Assembly (NCBI RefSeq): GCF_009669305.1
Contig: NZ_SADB01000023.1
Coordinates: 1 to 63,900 of the forward strand
DNA length: 63,900 nucleotides
Direction: 5' to 3'
Source: Ancylomarina sp. 16SWW S1-10-2
GTDB lineage: Bacteria; Bacteroidota; Bacteroidia; Bacteroidales; Marinifilaceae
Made by a program: the position numbers and the translations under genes. Below the pieces are notes generated by a model that saw only the letters and a program-made list of their open reading frames with translations, was not told the origin of the DNA and made no database searches. Of this stretch, positions 56,201-63,900 are shown one piece after another. Positions within the stretch are counted from its first letter, which is position 1. The number at the start of each line of letters is the position of its first letter.

Positions 56201-56324
56201 CGTGTTTGGTGGTCTAATTTTCTCAACAGTCATAACTTTGGTTCTTATTCCAACAATTTACACCGTATTTGGTGTCGGTAAAATTAAACGTCAAAAAAAG
56301 GCCATTGAACAAAAAACAGTTTAG
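53208..56324 (+). CDS. RND-family efflux transporter
   Basis: A 1038-residue inner-membrane pump of the AcrB/HAE superfamily. The N-terminus SLYSTAVKKPVSVIMIFLG, the proton-relay helix LSIAIGMVVDDSIVVLE, the periplasmic loop EFMPPQDNDQISAQVKLAQG and the second-half motif GMVMLVGIVVKNGIVLVDYINLL are present, with twelve membrane helices. It is only distantly like the pump at 18368-21520. This branch is typical of Bacteroidota and is followed by a PG0541-type gene. Substrate unknown. Confidence 0.95.
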   Translation: MSLYSTAVKKPVSVIMIFLGVIIFGMYSYLNLPVDFFPKMDPPYISVMTSYTGANAEDIEQNITKILEDGMGTLTNLKKMTSTSKDNTSVIALEFEWGTDLDNATNEVRDAVSLVDKELPDDVENPIIFRLSTSMIPVMIMTASAEESYIGISDILDDKLIQPLNRIEGVGSVFMIGAPIRAININVDPRKLDAYQLSVEQIGQVLAANNINLPSGNLEMGKSDIPLRLEGEFENSSVIKNIIISNASGHPVYLRDVATVQDSLKDIKSYERANGHKTVRIMVQKTSDANTVTVANKIKEKLKKIKQTLPPDIKIETLLDTSLNTQASISNLTETILYALFFVVIVVMLFLGRWRSTLIVALSIPISLIAGFIYMYISSNTINIITLSSLSIAIGMVVDDSIVVLENITKKLERGGFARESAIYGTNEVSLAVIASTLTIVAVFLPLTMLGGMTGMIFKPLGWVVTIAIATSVIVALTLVPMLSSTILKYKEPDKNTFTGKLYFLSQAMLTKMDDFYENILKWAVGHRWLTIAGGTFIFLSSLFLLKFIGSEFMPPQDNDQISAQVKLAQGVKLDETIKTAHYLDSLFSAKYPEFTVVSSSAGVGDENSLASMFQETGNYIITYTIALKPFNERDRNIFEIGEEMRHDIEKLPEIEKFYVDPGSSKNQKMGGGSKMEVKIFGENFDKTNLVAEEIYNALKKIKGTKDLLISRDREKAEMKLLINQEKMTFFGLNTTMVANAIRNRITGLTATKYKEDGNEYDVIVRYDEKYRHSTNDIENISIITPTGKSVKVSEIAQLKHYYALPNIERENKQRLVKVSSAIFGTDLGSIQQELDKKLETMDIPDGVSIEYGGSIEDMQDSFSDLFMLMALIIILVYIVMASQFESLSEPLIIMFSIPFAFTGVFISLYLFNATINVISMIGMVMLVGIVVKNGIVLVDYINLLVDKGNSLKQAVIAGGRSRLRPVLMTSLTTILAMLPMIVLKGSGSETWRPMGITVFGGLIFSTVITLVLIPTIYTVFGVGKIKRQKKAIEQKTV

Positions 56325-56404
56325 AAATGGTGTAAGAATTATTTGCAGGATGCAATTCACATGATATCCTGCATATTTTATATTAATCTAAAATAGAAAA
56401 AAAG

Positions 56405-56698
56405 ATGAAAGCTGTATTTATATCATATAATCAATCACTTACATTTGAAGTTCAGGCTATATTGGACAAACTCTCCATTCGTGGTTTTACCCAATGGATG
56501 GATATTAAAGGAAAAGGTTCAGATAAAGGAGAACCACATGAAGGAACGCACACTTGGCCCGAATTGAACAATGCTCATTTAAGCATGGTTGAAGATGAAA
56601 AGGTGGACTTACTTTTAGCCCAAATAAAAACGTTGGATGAAAAAGTTCCGGCACAAGGATTAAGAGCTTTTGTGTGGAATATAGAAAACAGTATTTAA
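56405..56698 (+). CDS. PG0541-family PII-like transporter-associated protein
   Basis: A 97-residue soluble protein (MKAVFISYNQSLTFEVQAIL; FTQWMDIKGKGSDKGEPHEG; HLSMVEDEKVDLLLAQIKTLD). It fits the family known as PG0541 transporter-associated, with the ferredoxin-like beta-alpha-beta pattern of PII signal proteins. It is 80 bases downstream of the RND gene, on the same strand. PII-like proteins near transporters often bind a nucleotide or metabolite and adjust transport, so a regulatory role on this pump is likely but not shown. Confidence 0.8.
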   Translation: MKAVFISYNQSLTFEVQAILDKLSIRGFTQWMDIKGKGSDKGEPHEGTHTWPELNNAHLSMVEDEKVDLLLAQIKTLDEKVPAQGLRAFVWNIENSI

Positions 56699-56767
56699 TT
56701 CCATGCTTAAATTTAATTATTGATACATCAAACTAAAGATATTCTTCTCGAATACAGATCTAGTTTA

Positions 56768-56806
56768 AAATAGAAAGCCACAACCTTACGAGGATGTGGC
56801 TTTCTC
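56768..56806 (+). terminator. Hairpin copied from the htpG terminator
   Basis: Bases 56770-56803 are the same as the htpG terminator hairpin at 48560-48597, including the flanking TTTAAAATAGAAAGCC. Here it follows the PG0541-type gene and may end the second RND operon. Confidence 0.8.
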
Positions 56807-56875
56807 ATTTACTTTTATATAACAAACTAGTGAACATATAAGTAATCATGAATAATTTTAAAAATTAATTTCATT

Positions 56876-57219
56876 TAGATGATTAAAAATCAAAGCTTTT
56901 ATCAAACGAATGGGCAAAAGATAAAGGTTTAGGTTTTCTAGTTCTTACACCAGAAGGTCGCGACATTATTAATCTTTTTGGTTCGTATACAGCTTTTATA
57001 GAAACCTACTCACAAACTGCTCCACAAATTAAGCCTCTTATCAGCTTAAAAATAATTAGCTTACTTCTAAATTTTATTTTGGCTCTATTTATTACTTTCC
57101 TTTTGATGACTAAAAATAATGATGATAAAATTATTGAAGGTCAGAAAACTCAGATTGAAACACAACAAGTTACCATTGATTCTTTGCAAGTGATATTGAA
57201 AACCAAACCACTTCAATAA
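56876..57219 (+). pseudogene. Broken copy of the 151-residue membrane protein gene
   Basis: From 56913 onward the bases closely follow the gene at 49275-49730, coding from NEWAKD through the membrane helix and coiled coil to a stop. The leader with AAAGCTTTTATC is also copied, but the stretch between TATC in the promoter and TATC before codon 52 is missing, so the copy lacks the TTTG of the -7 element, the start codon and the first 50 or so codons. The C-terminus differs (LQVILKTKPLQ). It cannot be expressed as in the parent. The rest of 56699-57382 holds the hairpin copy and AT-rich leader. Confidence 0.92.
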
Positions 57220-57382
57220 ATTAAACCAACAACTAAATTGACTCTTGAGTTTACCAACACATACAACAATCTAAATCAAAAGAACTTGGAGATATTCTTT
57301 AAGTTGTTTTTATTTTACATGATGCTAAAAGAAAAAAAAATCAAATTCTAACATAAATAATTTCTCACTCATCATAAAAAAG

Positions 57383-60300
57383 ATGTATTTTAGTATAAAA
57401 CATACTAATATGAAAGTTGAGAAAGATTTCTGTAATGATGAGGTAAAACAGTTATGGGATAGCTTTAGCGCAATATCTCAAGAAGAATTGTTTCAAAGCT
57501 TTAATGAACACATTAACGAACTCCATAGTACTTTAAAAGATTATGCAGAATATTACGAATCACTAAATAAAGCAAGAGTTGAGGATAAAAATAATTTTGC
57601 AAGTTTAACTGAATTCAATCAATCAACACTTAACTTATTAATAAAAAGCCAGAAGCACCAACTTGAACATGATTTTAGGACCATGTCTCTTGCTCATATA
57701 TCTAAACTAGACGATTTAGATTTAAGTAAAACCATAAGCAAAAAAGAGAAGTTTAAACCTTATACATTAAACAAAAACATTAGATTAATTCTTTTTATTA
57801 AGAAATTAGGTTTAAACATCAAGTTTATATTCAAAGTTCAACAAAAGAAATTCTTCAATATCTTCCGTAGGCTATTTAAAAAGGAGCTTTTGGGACTCGA
57901 TACTTTTCAAAGACGTAAAATTCCTTATAAGCAAATGGTTGATTATTATTTTGGCATTCTACTTCCCAAATCACTGGGGAATAGTTTCCAAAGTATAATG
58001 CAATTAAGAAGTACAATATTACTAGACTTATGGCAATTTGATCAAGATTTTGAAACCGAAATTCAAACCCAACTAATAGAAAATAAGACTGATAAAGTTG
58101 TATTAAATTCAGAACACAAATCATTTGGAAATGTTATTGAAAAACAAGAACAACGTCTTAATGAATTTAGCACCAAACTAAAAGATGATATTGCTTTAGT
58201 TATATTGGAGCATTTTCAATTGCTTGACAAGGCATTGCTTTGTGTAGATACACCAGAATTACCTAGAAAAAAATTCTATGTCAACGAACTAAAGGCTAAA
58301 CAAAGCCAAGTCTATTCCTCCATTGATTTAGAAAATGAGAGATGGAATAATACCCATACCACATTGATTGATGATTGGTCCTTAGACATTGAAATTGCTC
58401 AGCTACATTTTTCTGTTCTTAATGAGTATACAAGTCTAAATTCAAAAATTGTCAAATTTATAGATGAACATCTAAGTCTAAATATCGAAAAGCTACAAGA
58501 ATTTATATCTGCTTCAAGCAAAAATATTCAAGAAAATTCGGCAACTACTAAAGAATTAGCTCTTGTCTTAAAAAAAGAGAGAGCTAATATTAAAAATGAA
58601 TTTATTGATAAAATACTAGCTAAAACAATTAAAAAATTATCTGGTAGTATCAATCAGGATATTGAAAAATTTAATTCCAAAACAATCAAACTCATTGATA
58701 ATGTCTCAGATAAACGCAGTTTTATAAAGAGTAAAAACTATGAACGAGGTATTCGTCAATCAGAAATCAACTGGCTTTCGCCCAAAGAGCTTTTAAATTT
58801 TGAGGCTCTGCCCCATTTTGAAGCTTCCATAAAAAAGATTCAATTATTTATTGACAACAACATGCAAAAAGCAAGATTCAAGCTTCTTGCTTTAGGAACT
58901 GTCAGTGATTTCAGTCTTGAATCAGCTCAAATTATGTTGCAAAATAAAAAAAGCGCAATAAAGGCTACCGTTCAAGTTGCTGAAGAAGGACTAAATCGTG
59001 CTTTAATTCATTTAGATGAAGCTACGGCTCTTATGGATGAAATAAAAAAAGAACCCCAGGAACAACTACGTCAAACAATTACAACATTCAATACTGAAAT
59101 TCAGAAACTTAAGAATGTCGATAACATTCTAGAACTGAACTTAAAAATCGTAAAAATAAAGGCTATTGAACGTTCTAAAAAGCTTAAAAAAGATACAATT
59201 GCTTGGATTCTCAATATTATTCCTAAAGCTGTCAATTTTGTAAAGGAACATATTTCAGGAACGACAGGTTTTATTGCCGAGATCAAAAATTATCTTGGAA
59301 TGCATGTCGAAAAGGTTCAAATTTCTCACGAATTACCTGAGTTTATTTGTCAAACTGAGTTAGCATTAAAGAAACTACCTTTCGTATATCAACGTCTTTA
59401 CCAACTAACACCAACTGATGAAGATCGTTTTTTTGTAAGTCGTCAAACCGAACTAGAAAGCTTACAAAAAGCATTTTTCGATTGGAAACAAGATCGTTTT
59501 GTTACAACGGCTCTTATTTCAGAAAAAGGAAACGGAGCAACTTCCTTATTAAATATTTTCCTTAATAAAATTGAAACCGATGTTCCAATTATTCATCAAT
59601 CAGCAGATAAAAAAATATACAACACAAAAGCTTACCTAGCATTTTTTGCAGAATTATTTCAAAAAGATCAATTTGAAACTAATGAAGAAATTATAGTTTA
59701 CCTAAATAGTAAAACCGACAGTTTGATTCTCATATTGGAAAGTCTCCAACACTTTTTCTTAAAAAAAGTAAATGGTTTCGAATGCGAGAGAATGCTTTTC
59801 GAGCTTATGTCAAGAACATCAAAAAAAGTTTTTTGGGTTGGAACTTATACAATTCACTCGTGGGAATATCTTAAAAAAACAATCGATATATCTGAACAAT
59901 TTATTAGAGAAGTACATCTTCAACAATTTAACAAAGAAAATTTAGAAGAGGTTATTTTTAAACGTAATAATGTTAGTGGCTATAAAATCATATTTGAGCC
60001 ATCGAGAGAAAGTAGAAACTCTAAATCTTTCCAAAAAATGAATGAGGATGAGAAACAAGTGCTTTTAAGCAAACAATTTTTCACAGAACTCACTCAAATG
60101 TCCAACGGAAATGTTAGTTTAGCTCAGCTCTATTGGCTACGCTCAACCTACTCGGTAAGTGACGATACGATTAATATCGGTTTTCTTAAGGAGATTGATG
60201 TTTCGTTTGTAAAAGATCTTCCAGCGGAACATTTATTTGCCATACACACCTTACTCATTCACGATGGTCTTAACCTAGAAGATTATGCTTTGGCATTAAA

Positions 60301-60445
60301 TAGACCAGAAAATAAATGTCGAAATATATTGATACCAATGCTCGAAAAAGGCTTATTAATTCGTCCAAAAGAGAAATTCAATATTAACCCTATTATATTC
60401 AGACAAATTGTTAGCTTATTAAAGTCTCATAATTTTATCAACTAA
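57383..60445 (+). CDS. Large coiled-coil protein with degenerate AAA/STAND-like domain
   Basis: A 1020-residue protein with no signal peptide. Residues 1-640 are mostly helix with long coiled coils; a basic stretch near 130-165 (LNKNIRLILFIKKLGLNIKFIFKVQQKKFFNIFRRLFKK split in two) may touch the membrane. From about residue 680 an Orc1/STAND-type module begins: box FFVSRQTELESLQKAF, then a P-loop position SEKGNGATSLLN (about 712-723) where the usual lysine of GKS/T is alanine, then LILILESLQHFF (about 779-790) where the Walker B acid pair is reduced. VHLQQFNKENLEEVIFKRN resembles the helical lid. The last 70 residues look like a winged helix. It is seven bases upstream of an MscS channel gene. 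I do not recognise a named family. Confidence 0.8.
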   Translation: MYFSIKHTNMKVEKDFCNDEVKQLWDSFSAISQEELFQSFNEHINELHSTLKDYAEYYESLNKARVEDKNNFASLTEFNQSTLNLLIKSQKHQLEHDFRTMSLAHISKLDDLDLSKTISKKEKFKPYTLNKNIRLILFIKKLGLNIKFIFKVQQKKFFNIFRRLFKKELLGLDTFQRRKIPYKQMVDYYFGILLPKSLGNSFQSIMQLRSTILLDLWQFDQDFETEIQTQLIENKTDKVVLNSEHKSFGNVIEKQEQRLNEFSTKLKDDIALVILEHFQLLDKALLCVDTPELPRKKFYVNELKAKQSQVYSSIDLENERWNNTHTTLIDDWSLDIEIAQLHFSVLNEYTSLNSKIVKFIDEHLSLNIEKLQEFISASSKNIQENSATTKELALVLKKERANIKNEFIDKILAKTIKKLSGSINQDIEKFNSKTIKLIDNVSDKRSFIKSKNYERGIRQSEINWLSPKELLNFEALPHFEASIKKIQLFIDNNMQKARFKLLALGTVSDFSLESAQIMLQNKKSAIKATVQVAEEGLNRALIHLDEATALMDEIKKEPQEQLRQTITTFNTEIQKLKNVDNILELNLKIVKIKAIERSKKLKKDTIAWILNIIPKAVNFVKEHISGTTGFIAEIKNYLGMHVEKVQISHELPEFICQTELALKKLPFVYQRLYQLTPTDEDRFFVSRQTELESLQKAFFDWKQDRFVTTALISEKGNGATSLLNIFLNKIETDVPIIHQSADKKIYNTKAYLAFFAELFQKDQFETNEEIIVYLNSKTDSLILILESLQHFFLKKVNGFECERMLFELMSRTSKKVFWVGTYTIHSWEYLKKTIDISEQFIREVHLQQFNKENLEEVIFKRNNVSGYKIIFEPSRESRNSKSFQKMNEDEKQVLLSKQFFTELTQMSNGNVSLAQLYWLRSTYSVSDDTINIGFLKEIDVSFVKDLPAEHLFAIHTLLIHDGLNLEDYALALNRPENKCRNILIPMLEKGLLIRPKEKFNINPIIFRQIVSLLKSHNFIN

Positions 60446-60452
60446 TTGTATC

Positions 60453-61565
60453 ATGATGAAACATTTCACTACACGCCTCATATTTGTACTGATAAGCTTA
60501 TTAAACCTACAAATAGCCTTAGCTCAAGATACAAACCTGGTTAACACACCTGTTTACCATAACGATTCTATTACAAACATTTTTAAAATTGAATCTAAAA
60601 AAACAGATTCATTAACCAACATTAAAAAATCAATAATAAGTAAGGATACTATTGCCACTCCAATTAAGAGTAAACTTACTCCAATTATAAAAAAAGAAGC
60701 AAATATAGTCAAAAAGGACACAAGCCTTTTTAGTGCTAATAAACTCTTCACTAATATTGAAGAAAATGTTCCTGATAAACCCAAAGAAGTATTAGAGATT
60801 ATTTCCTTATCAAAGATTTTCTGGACGATCATTCTTTTACTCTTTGGATATTATTTTATCCAATTGGTCATTAAGATACTTGACATATTTTCTGAGCGAA
60901 GTGCTAAATTCCGTATTACGATAAAAGGAATTATTCCAGTTTTCAGAATTGTATCTTGGGCCGTCATTATTTTCGCAATCATAAAAGGCATTTATAATCC
61001 ACCCTTCGAAACTGTTATTGCATTTACGGCATCAGTAGGAATTGCAGTAGGCTTGGCAGCTCAAGATTTACTTAAAAATGTATTTGGTGGCATGGCCTTG
61101 CTACTGGATAGACCTTTTATGGTTGGAGATAAAATAGATAGTGGAAAATATTATGGTGAGGTTATTGAAATTGGATTAAGAGCAACCCGACTAGTCACTG
61201 CTGATGATTCCGTTGTATCCGTTCCCAATGCAGAACTGGTTAATTCATCGGTATCAAACTCTAACTCTGGAGAACTTAATTGCCAAGTTGTTGCAGAAAT
61301 TTACCTTTCTATTGATATAGACACATATAAAGTAAGACAAATTGCTACCGAGAGTGCTCAGGTTTCTCGATTTGTATACCTCAACAAACCGATTACCGTT
61401 TTGTTCTTTAACGAGGTAAAAGAGCGAAGATCTTATCTTAAAATGAGGATAAAAGCTTATGTGATGGACATTCGTTACGAATTTCAATTTAAAAGTGATA
61501 TGACAGAAATTGTTATTCGTGAATTACTAAAAGAAAAACTTATCTCAAAAGATGAGTTATTTTAA
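60453..61565 (+). CDS. MscS-family mechanosensitive ion channel
   Basis: A 370-residue channel. A signal peptide (LIFVLISLLNLQIALAQ) is followed by a 95-residue Ser/Thr/Lys-rich segment outside the membrane, three membrane helices (about 121-142, 158-179 and the pore helix 188-217 with ASVGIAVGLAAQDLLKNVFGG), and the cytoplasmic beta and alpha/beta domains (DRPFMVGDKID, ADDSVVSVPNAELVNSSVSN). The family opens on membrane tension to release solutes. This one has a longer N-terminus than E. coli MscS. The start may be either of two ATGs at 60453 and 60456. It is coupled to the large AAA-like gene before it and ends at a strong terminator. Confidence 0.93.
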   Translation: MMKHFTTRLIFVLISLLNLQIALAQDTNLVNTPVYHNDSITNIFKIESKKTDSLTNIKKSIISKDTIATPIKSKLTPIIKKEANIVKKDTSLFSANKLFTNIEENVPDKPKEVLEIISLSKIFWTIILLLFGYYFIQLVIKILDIFSERSAKFRITIKGIIPVFRIVSWAVIIFAIIKGIYNPPFETVIAFTASVGIAVGLAAQDLLKNVFGGMALLLDRPFMVGDKIDSGKYYGEVIEIGLRATRLVTADDSVVSVPNAELVNSSVSNSNSGELNCQVVAEIYLSIDIDTYKVRQIATESAQVSRFVYLNKPITVLFFNEVKERRSYLKMRIKAYVMDIRYEFQFKSDMTEIVIRELLKEKLISKDELF

Positions 61566-61576
61566 ATAAGGATCAA

Positions 61577-61612
61577 AAAAAATACCGACCTCATCAGAAG
61601 TCGGTATTTTCA
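61577..61612. terminator. Bidirectional terminator after the MscS gene
   Basis: AAAATACCGAC at 61579-61589 pairs with GTCGGTATTTT at 61600-61610. T-runs on both strands let it end both the MscS transcript and the leftward ABC-F gene. Confidence 0.85.
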
Positions 61613-61629
61613 TTATATATCAGTCTTAC

Positions 61630-63495
61630 TTAGTTTCCTATTTCACTAAGCTCTAACCATCGCATTTCTTTCTCATCAAGTAAATCCATCACTTCCTGAA
61701 TACGAGCCGACTTAGTCATTAAATCATCATTGGATAAGCTTCCTGAGCTCATCGCTACTTCAATAGCAGCTTTTTCTTCATTTAAGCTTTCCATATCCTT
61801 TTCCAACTGCTCAAACTCACGTTTTTCATTGAAAGTCATCTTGTTTTTAATGGTTTGCTTAGGCTTCTCTTTTTTTACTTTCACAGGTTTTTCAATCTGC
61901 TTAAGTTTTAATTCTTCAGCTAGCTGAGCTTCGCGATAAATAGTATAATTACCTGTAAAGTTTCTGATTTCCCCTTCACCTTCGAACACAAACAAATGTT
62001 CTACGACCCTATCCATAAAGTAACGATCGTGAGATACTATAATTAAACAACCTTTAAAGTGCAACAAGTAATCCTCTAATACATTCAGAGTCATTATGTC
62101 CAAATCATTGGTTGGCTCATCAAGAATCAAAAAGTTAGGGTTCTTCATTAAAATCGTCATTAAGTATAAACGACGTTTTTCGCCCCCACTTAGTTTCGAA
62201 ACCTGATTGTATTGTGTCTTAGTTGGAAACAAGAAATACTCCAAAAATTGAGAAGCCGACATCTCTCGACCGTTACCTAAATCGATACTTTCGGATATTT
62301 CTTTAATAACTTCTATAATCTTCTGATCCTCGTTTATCTTGATACCATCCTGCTTATAGTAGCCATAAACAACGGTTTCACCAATCTCAATATTTCCCGA
62401 ATCTGCTTCAATATTTTGAGTGATAATATTCAGAAAAGTCGATTTACCTGTACCATTCTTCCCTATAATACCAATTTTCTCTCCTCGTTGGAATTTGTAT
62501 GAAAAATCCTCTAATATTTTTAAATCACCAAAACGCTTATTCAAGTGTTCGAATTCAAGTATTTTGGTTCCCAATCGAGATGATTTAATATCAAGATCCA
62601 ATTTTGATTCCTTATATCCCGTACTAGCCTTATCTTTTATTTCATAAAAGGCATCCACTCTCGATTTAGCCTTTGTTCCTCTGGCTTGAGGCATACGACG
62701 CATCCACTCTTGTTCGGTTTTTAAAAGGCTTTTGGCTTTGTTCGCTTCTGCATTCTGAATATTAATTCGTTCTTCTCGCTTTTCAAGATAATAGGTATAA
62801 TTTCCCTTATAGCTATGAATGTTATTCGCATCCATCTCAATAATTTCGTTACAAACACGATCAAGAAAATACCTATCGTGAGTCACCATTAAAAGGGTTC
62901 CTTTCGATTTTTTTAGATATTCTTCAAGCCATTCAATCATCTCCAAATCCAAGTGGTTGGTTGGCTCATCTAGCATCAAAAAGTCAGGATCGGTAATCAA
63001 AACCTTAGCCAACCCAATACGTTTTTTCTGTCCACCGGAGAGTTGAGATATCAACTGATCAAAATCGGTAATCTTCAACTTATAAAGAATCTGTTTCACC
63101 TTCACTTCATAATCCCAGGCTTTATACAAATCCATCTTTTCGAGAATCTCCGTCATGCCATCTTCCTTACCCGATTCAAGCATTCTCTCGTAATCACGAA
63201 TAACCGACAAAACAGGATCAGATGAATTAAAAAGTTCATTGATAACCGTATTATTATCATCCATTTCAGGAATCTGTTCCAAATAGCCTAATTTGATATC
63301 CTTCTTAAAAGTCATATCTCCACTGTCCTGACTGTCTTTCCCCGCAATAATATTTAAGAGCGAAGTTTTCCCCGTTCCATTTTTTGCAATAAGAGCAATC
63401 TTCTGTCCCTGTAAAATGCCAAAGTTAATGTCGGTGAATAAAACCTTATCACCGTAACTTTTGCTAAAATTTTCTATTTGTAAGTATGATATCAT
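61630..63495 (-). CDS. ABC-F family ATPase, Uup-like
   Basis: A 621-residue soluble protein with two ABC ATPase domains and no membrane part. Domain 1 has Walker A ALIAKNGTGKTSLLN, signature LSGGQKKR and Walker B FLMLDEPTNHLD; domain 2 has GIIGKNGTGKSTFLN, LSGGEKRRLY and FLILDEPTNDLD. A linker rich in Arg and Lys joins them (PQARGTKAKSRVDAFYEIK). The last 100 residues form the coiled coil typical of Uup. ABC-F proteins act on the ribosome; Uup is also linked to transposon precise excision. No sign of an antibiotic-resistance subtype. Confidence 0.93.
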   Translation of the reverse strand: MISYLQIENFSKSYGDKVLFTDINFGILQGQKIALIAKNGTGKTSLLNIIAGKDSQDSGDMTFKKDIKLGYLEQIPEMDDNNTVINELFNSSDPVLSVIRDYERMLESGKEDGMTEILEKMDLYKAWDYEVKVKQILYKLKITDFDQLISQLSGGQKKRIGLAKVLITDPDFLMLDEPTNHLDLEMIEWLEEYLKKSKGTLLMVTHDRYFLDRVCNEIIEMDANNIHSYKGNYTYYLEKREERINIQNAEANKAKSLLKTEQEWMRRMPQARGTKAKSRVDAFYEIKDKASTGYKESKLDLDIKSSRLGTKILEFEHLNKRFGDLKILEDFSYKFQRGEKIGIIGKNGTGKSTFLNIITQNIEADSGNIEIGETVVYGYYKQDGIKINEDQKIIEVIKEISESIDLGNGREMSASQFLEYFLFPTKTQYNQVSKLSGGEKRRLYLMTILMKNPNFLILDEPTNDLDIMTLNVLEDYLLHFKGCLIIVSHDRYFMDRVVEHLFVFEGEGEIRNFTGNYTIYREAQLAEELKLKQIEKPVKVKKEKPKQTIKNKMTFNEKREFEQLEKDMESLNEEKAAIEVAMSSGSLSNDDLMTKSARIQEVMDLLDEKEMRWLELSEIGN

Positions 63496-63752
63496 GAATG
63501 AATTACTTTCGATTATATCTATTAGATTTCTAGATAACCATTTAAATTGATCTGATAATTAATGAACTAAAAAAATATAGGCATTATAGATGATCGTTTT
63601 AACTTGTAAATGGTATGAAATGCAAACTTACGAATTTGAAACGACACCCTAGCTTTTAAATTAGGCTGAATACGCAAACAAAAACTCATTTATCATCACT
63701 TACAATAAAATTCAAAGTTCTAATAGCAGACTGTGCAATCTCTTATTTAAAA
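63496..63752. other. Promoter region of the ABC-F gene and flank of a possible IS
   Basis: The minus strand has TAAGTTTG at 63623-63630, a TANNTTTG match, about 128 bases before the ABC-F start. No further gene is seen. Confidence 0.4.
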
Positions 63753-63772
63753 GGTTCTACTACCCTTTTAGT
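63753..63772. mobile_element. Possible left end of an ISL3-like element
   Basis: GGTTCTACTACCC at 63753 lies 42 bases before the start of an ISL3-like transposase frame. ISL3 ends usually start with GG, so this may be the terminal inverted repeat. The other end is outside the window, so it is an inference. Confidence 0.35.
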
Positions 63773-63794
63773 GGAAATGTGTAAATTGGTGTAT

Positions 63795-63900
63795 GAATTT
63801 CACCAAAGATTTTTTCAATTTGGTTTTAGATTTTGGCGACCAATGGGTTATCACAAAAATAGAAACCGATCATAGTAAGCTTCATGTTTATCTTTATTTG
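63795..63900 (+). CDS. ISL3-like transposase, N-terminal part only
   Basis: An open frame starts with the ATG at 63795 and runs off the right edge after 35 codons: MNFTKDFFNLVLDFGDQWVI and then TKIETDHSKLHVYLYL. The pattern (short helix, aromatic before V/I, then a beta strand with LHVYLYL) is like the start of ISL3-family transposases. The catalytic part is not visible, so the family call rests on the N-terminus only. Confidence 0.5.

Noticed and set aside
57383-61565. A confirmed anti-phage defence system
   Set aside because: The layout would allow it, but no known defence gene lies nearby and the neighbours are housekeeping; it is kept as a possibility only in the findings.

Overview
The window reads as chromosomal DNA of an AT-rich member of the Bacteroidota, most like the marine Marinilabiliales/Marinifilaceae (for example Labilibaculum or Marinifilum). 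This is inferred from gene families and not from a marker gene. Support comes from several promoters with the Bacteroidota -7 element TANNTTTG, a cytoplasmic glycogen locus with a GT3-GT35 fusion, a PG0541-type protein behind an RND pump, a VF530 protein, and TPR-type histidine kinases.

Layout. 1-904 is an IS30-family transposase cut by the left edge. 1054-4394 holds a HAD-like hydrolase, thioredoxin reductase, a BFD-like [2Fe-2S] protein and an HD-domain protein. 4711-8109 is a complete de novo NAD operon (nadB-nadC-nadA). 8362-13005 holds two tandem paralogous TPR histidine kinases, followed by a Cu/Zn permease with an HMA tail. 14824-23462 is an RND efflux operon (regulator, adaptor, pump, outer-membrane factor) with a metallophosphoesterase lipoprotein and a barrel-like protein beside it; a duplicated 3' fragment of the outer-membrane factor closes the block. 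23567-27979 holds small conserved genes, an MFS transporter, a REP-like palindrome cluster, a DUF5715-like protein, tRNA-Leu(GAG) and an unknown helical protein. 28078-28460 is a decayed copy of the pepD tail.

29173-42039 is a glycogen/alpha-glucan locus. Debranching enzyme, GT4, GH57 and the GT3-GT35 fusion run rightward and converge on a GH13 amylase and a branching enzyme that run leftward. Together they cover synthesis, branching, phosphorolysis and debranching of a storage glucan; no ADP-glucose pyrophosphorylase is present. PepD, a two-gene ABC exporter and htpG (with a sigma-54-like promoter) follow. 49275-56698 holds a small membrane protein, a MarR regulator and a second RND operon that ends in a PII-like gene. 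57383-61565 is a two-gene unit: a 1020-residue coiled-coil/AAA-like protein with a degenerate P-loop, then an MscS-family channel. An ABC-F ATPase and the start of an ISL3-like transposase close the window.

Two themes stand out. First, the window is rich in partial duplications of its own genes: the efflux factor tail, the pepD tail, the 151-residue protein and the tandem kinases. Second, the 57383-61565 pair is the best candidate for an uncharacterised system: an NTPase-like protein that may be unable to bind nucleotide normally, apparently coupled to a membrane channel. Both RND operons have recognisable operator palindromes near their regulator genes.
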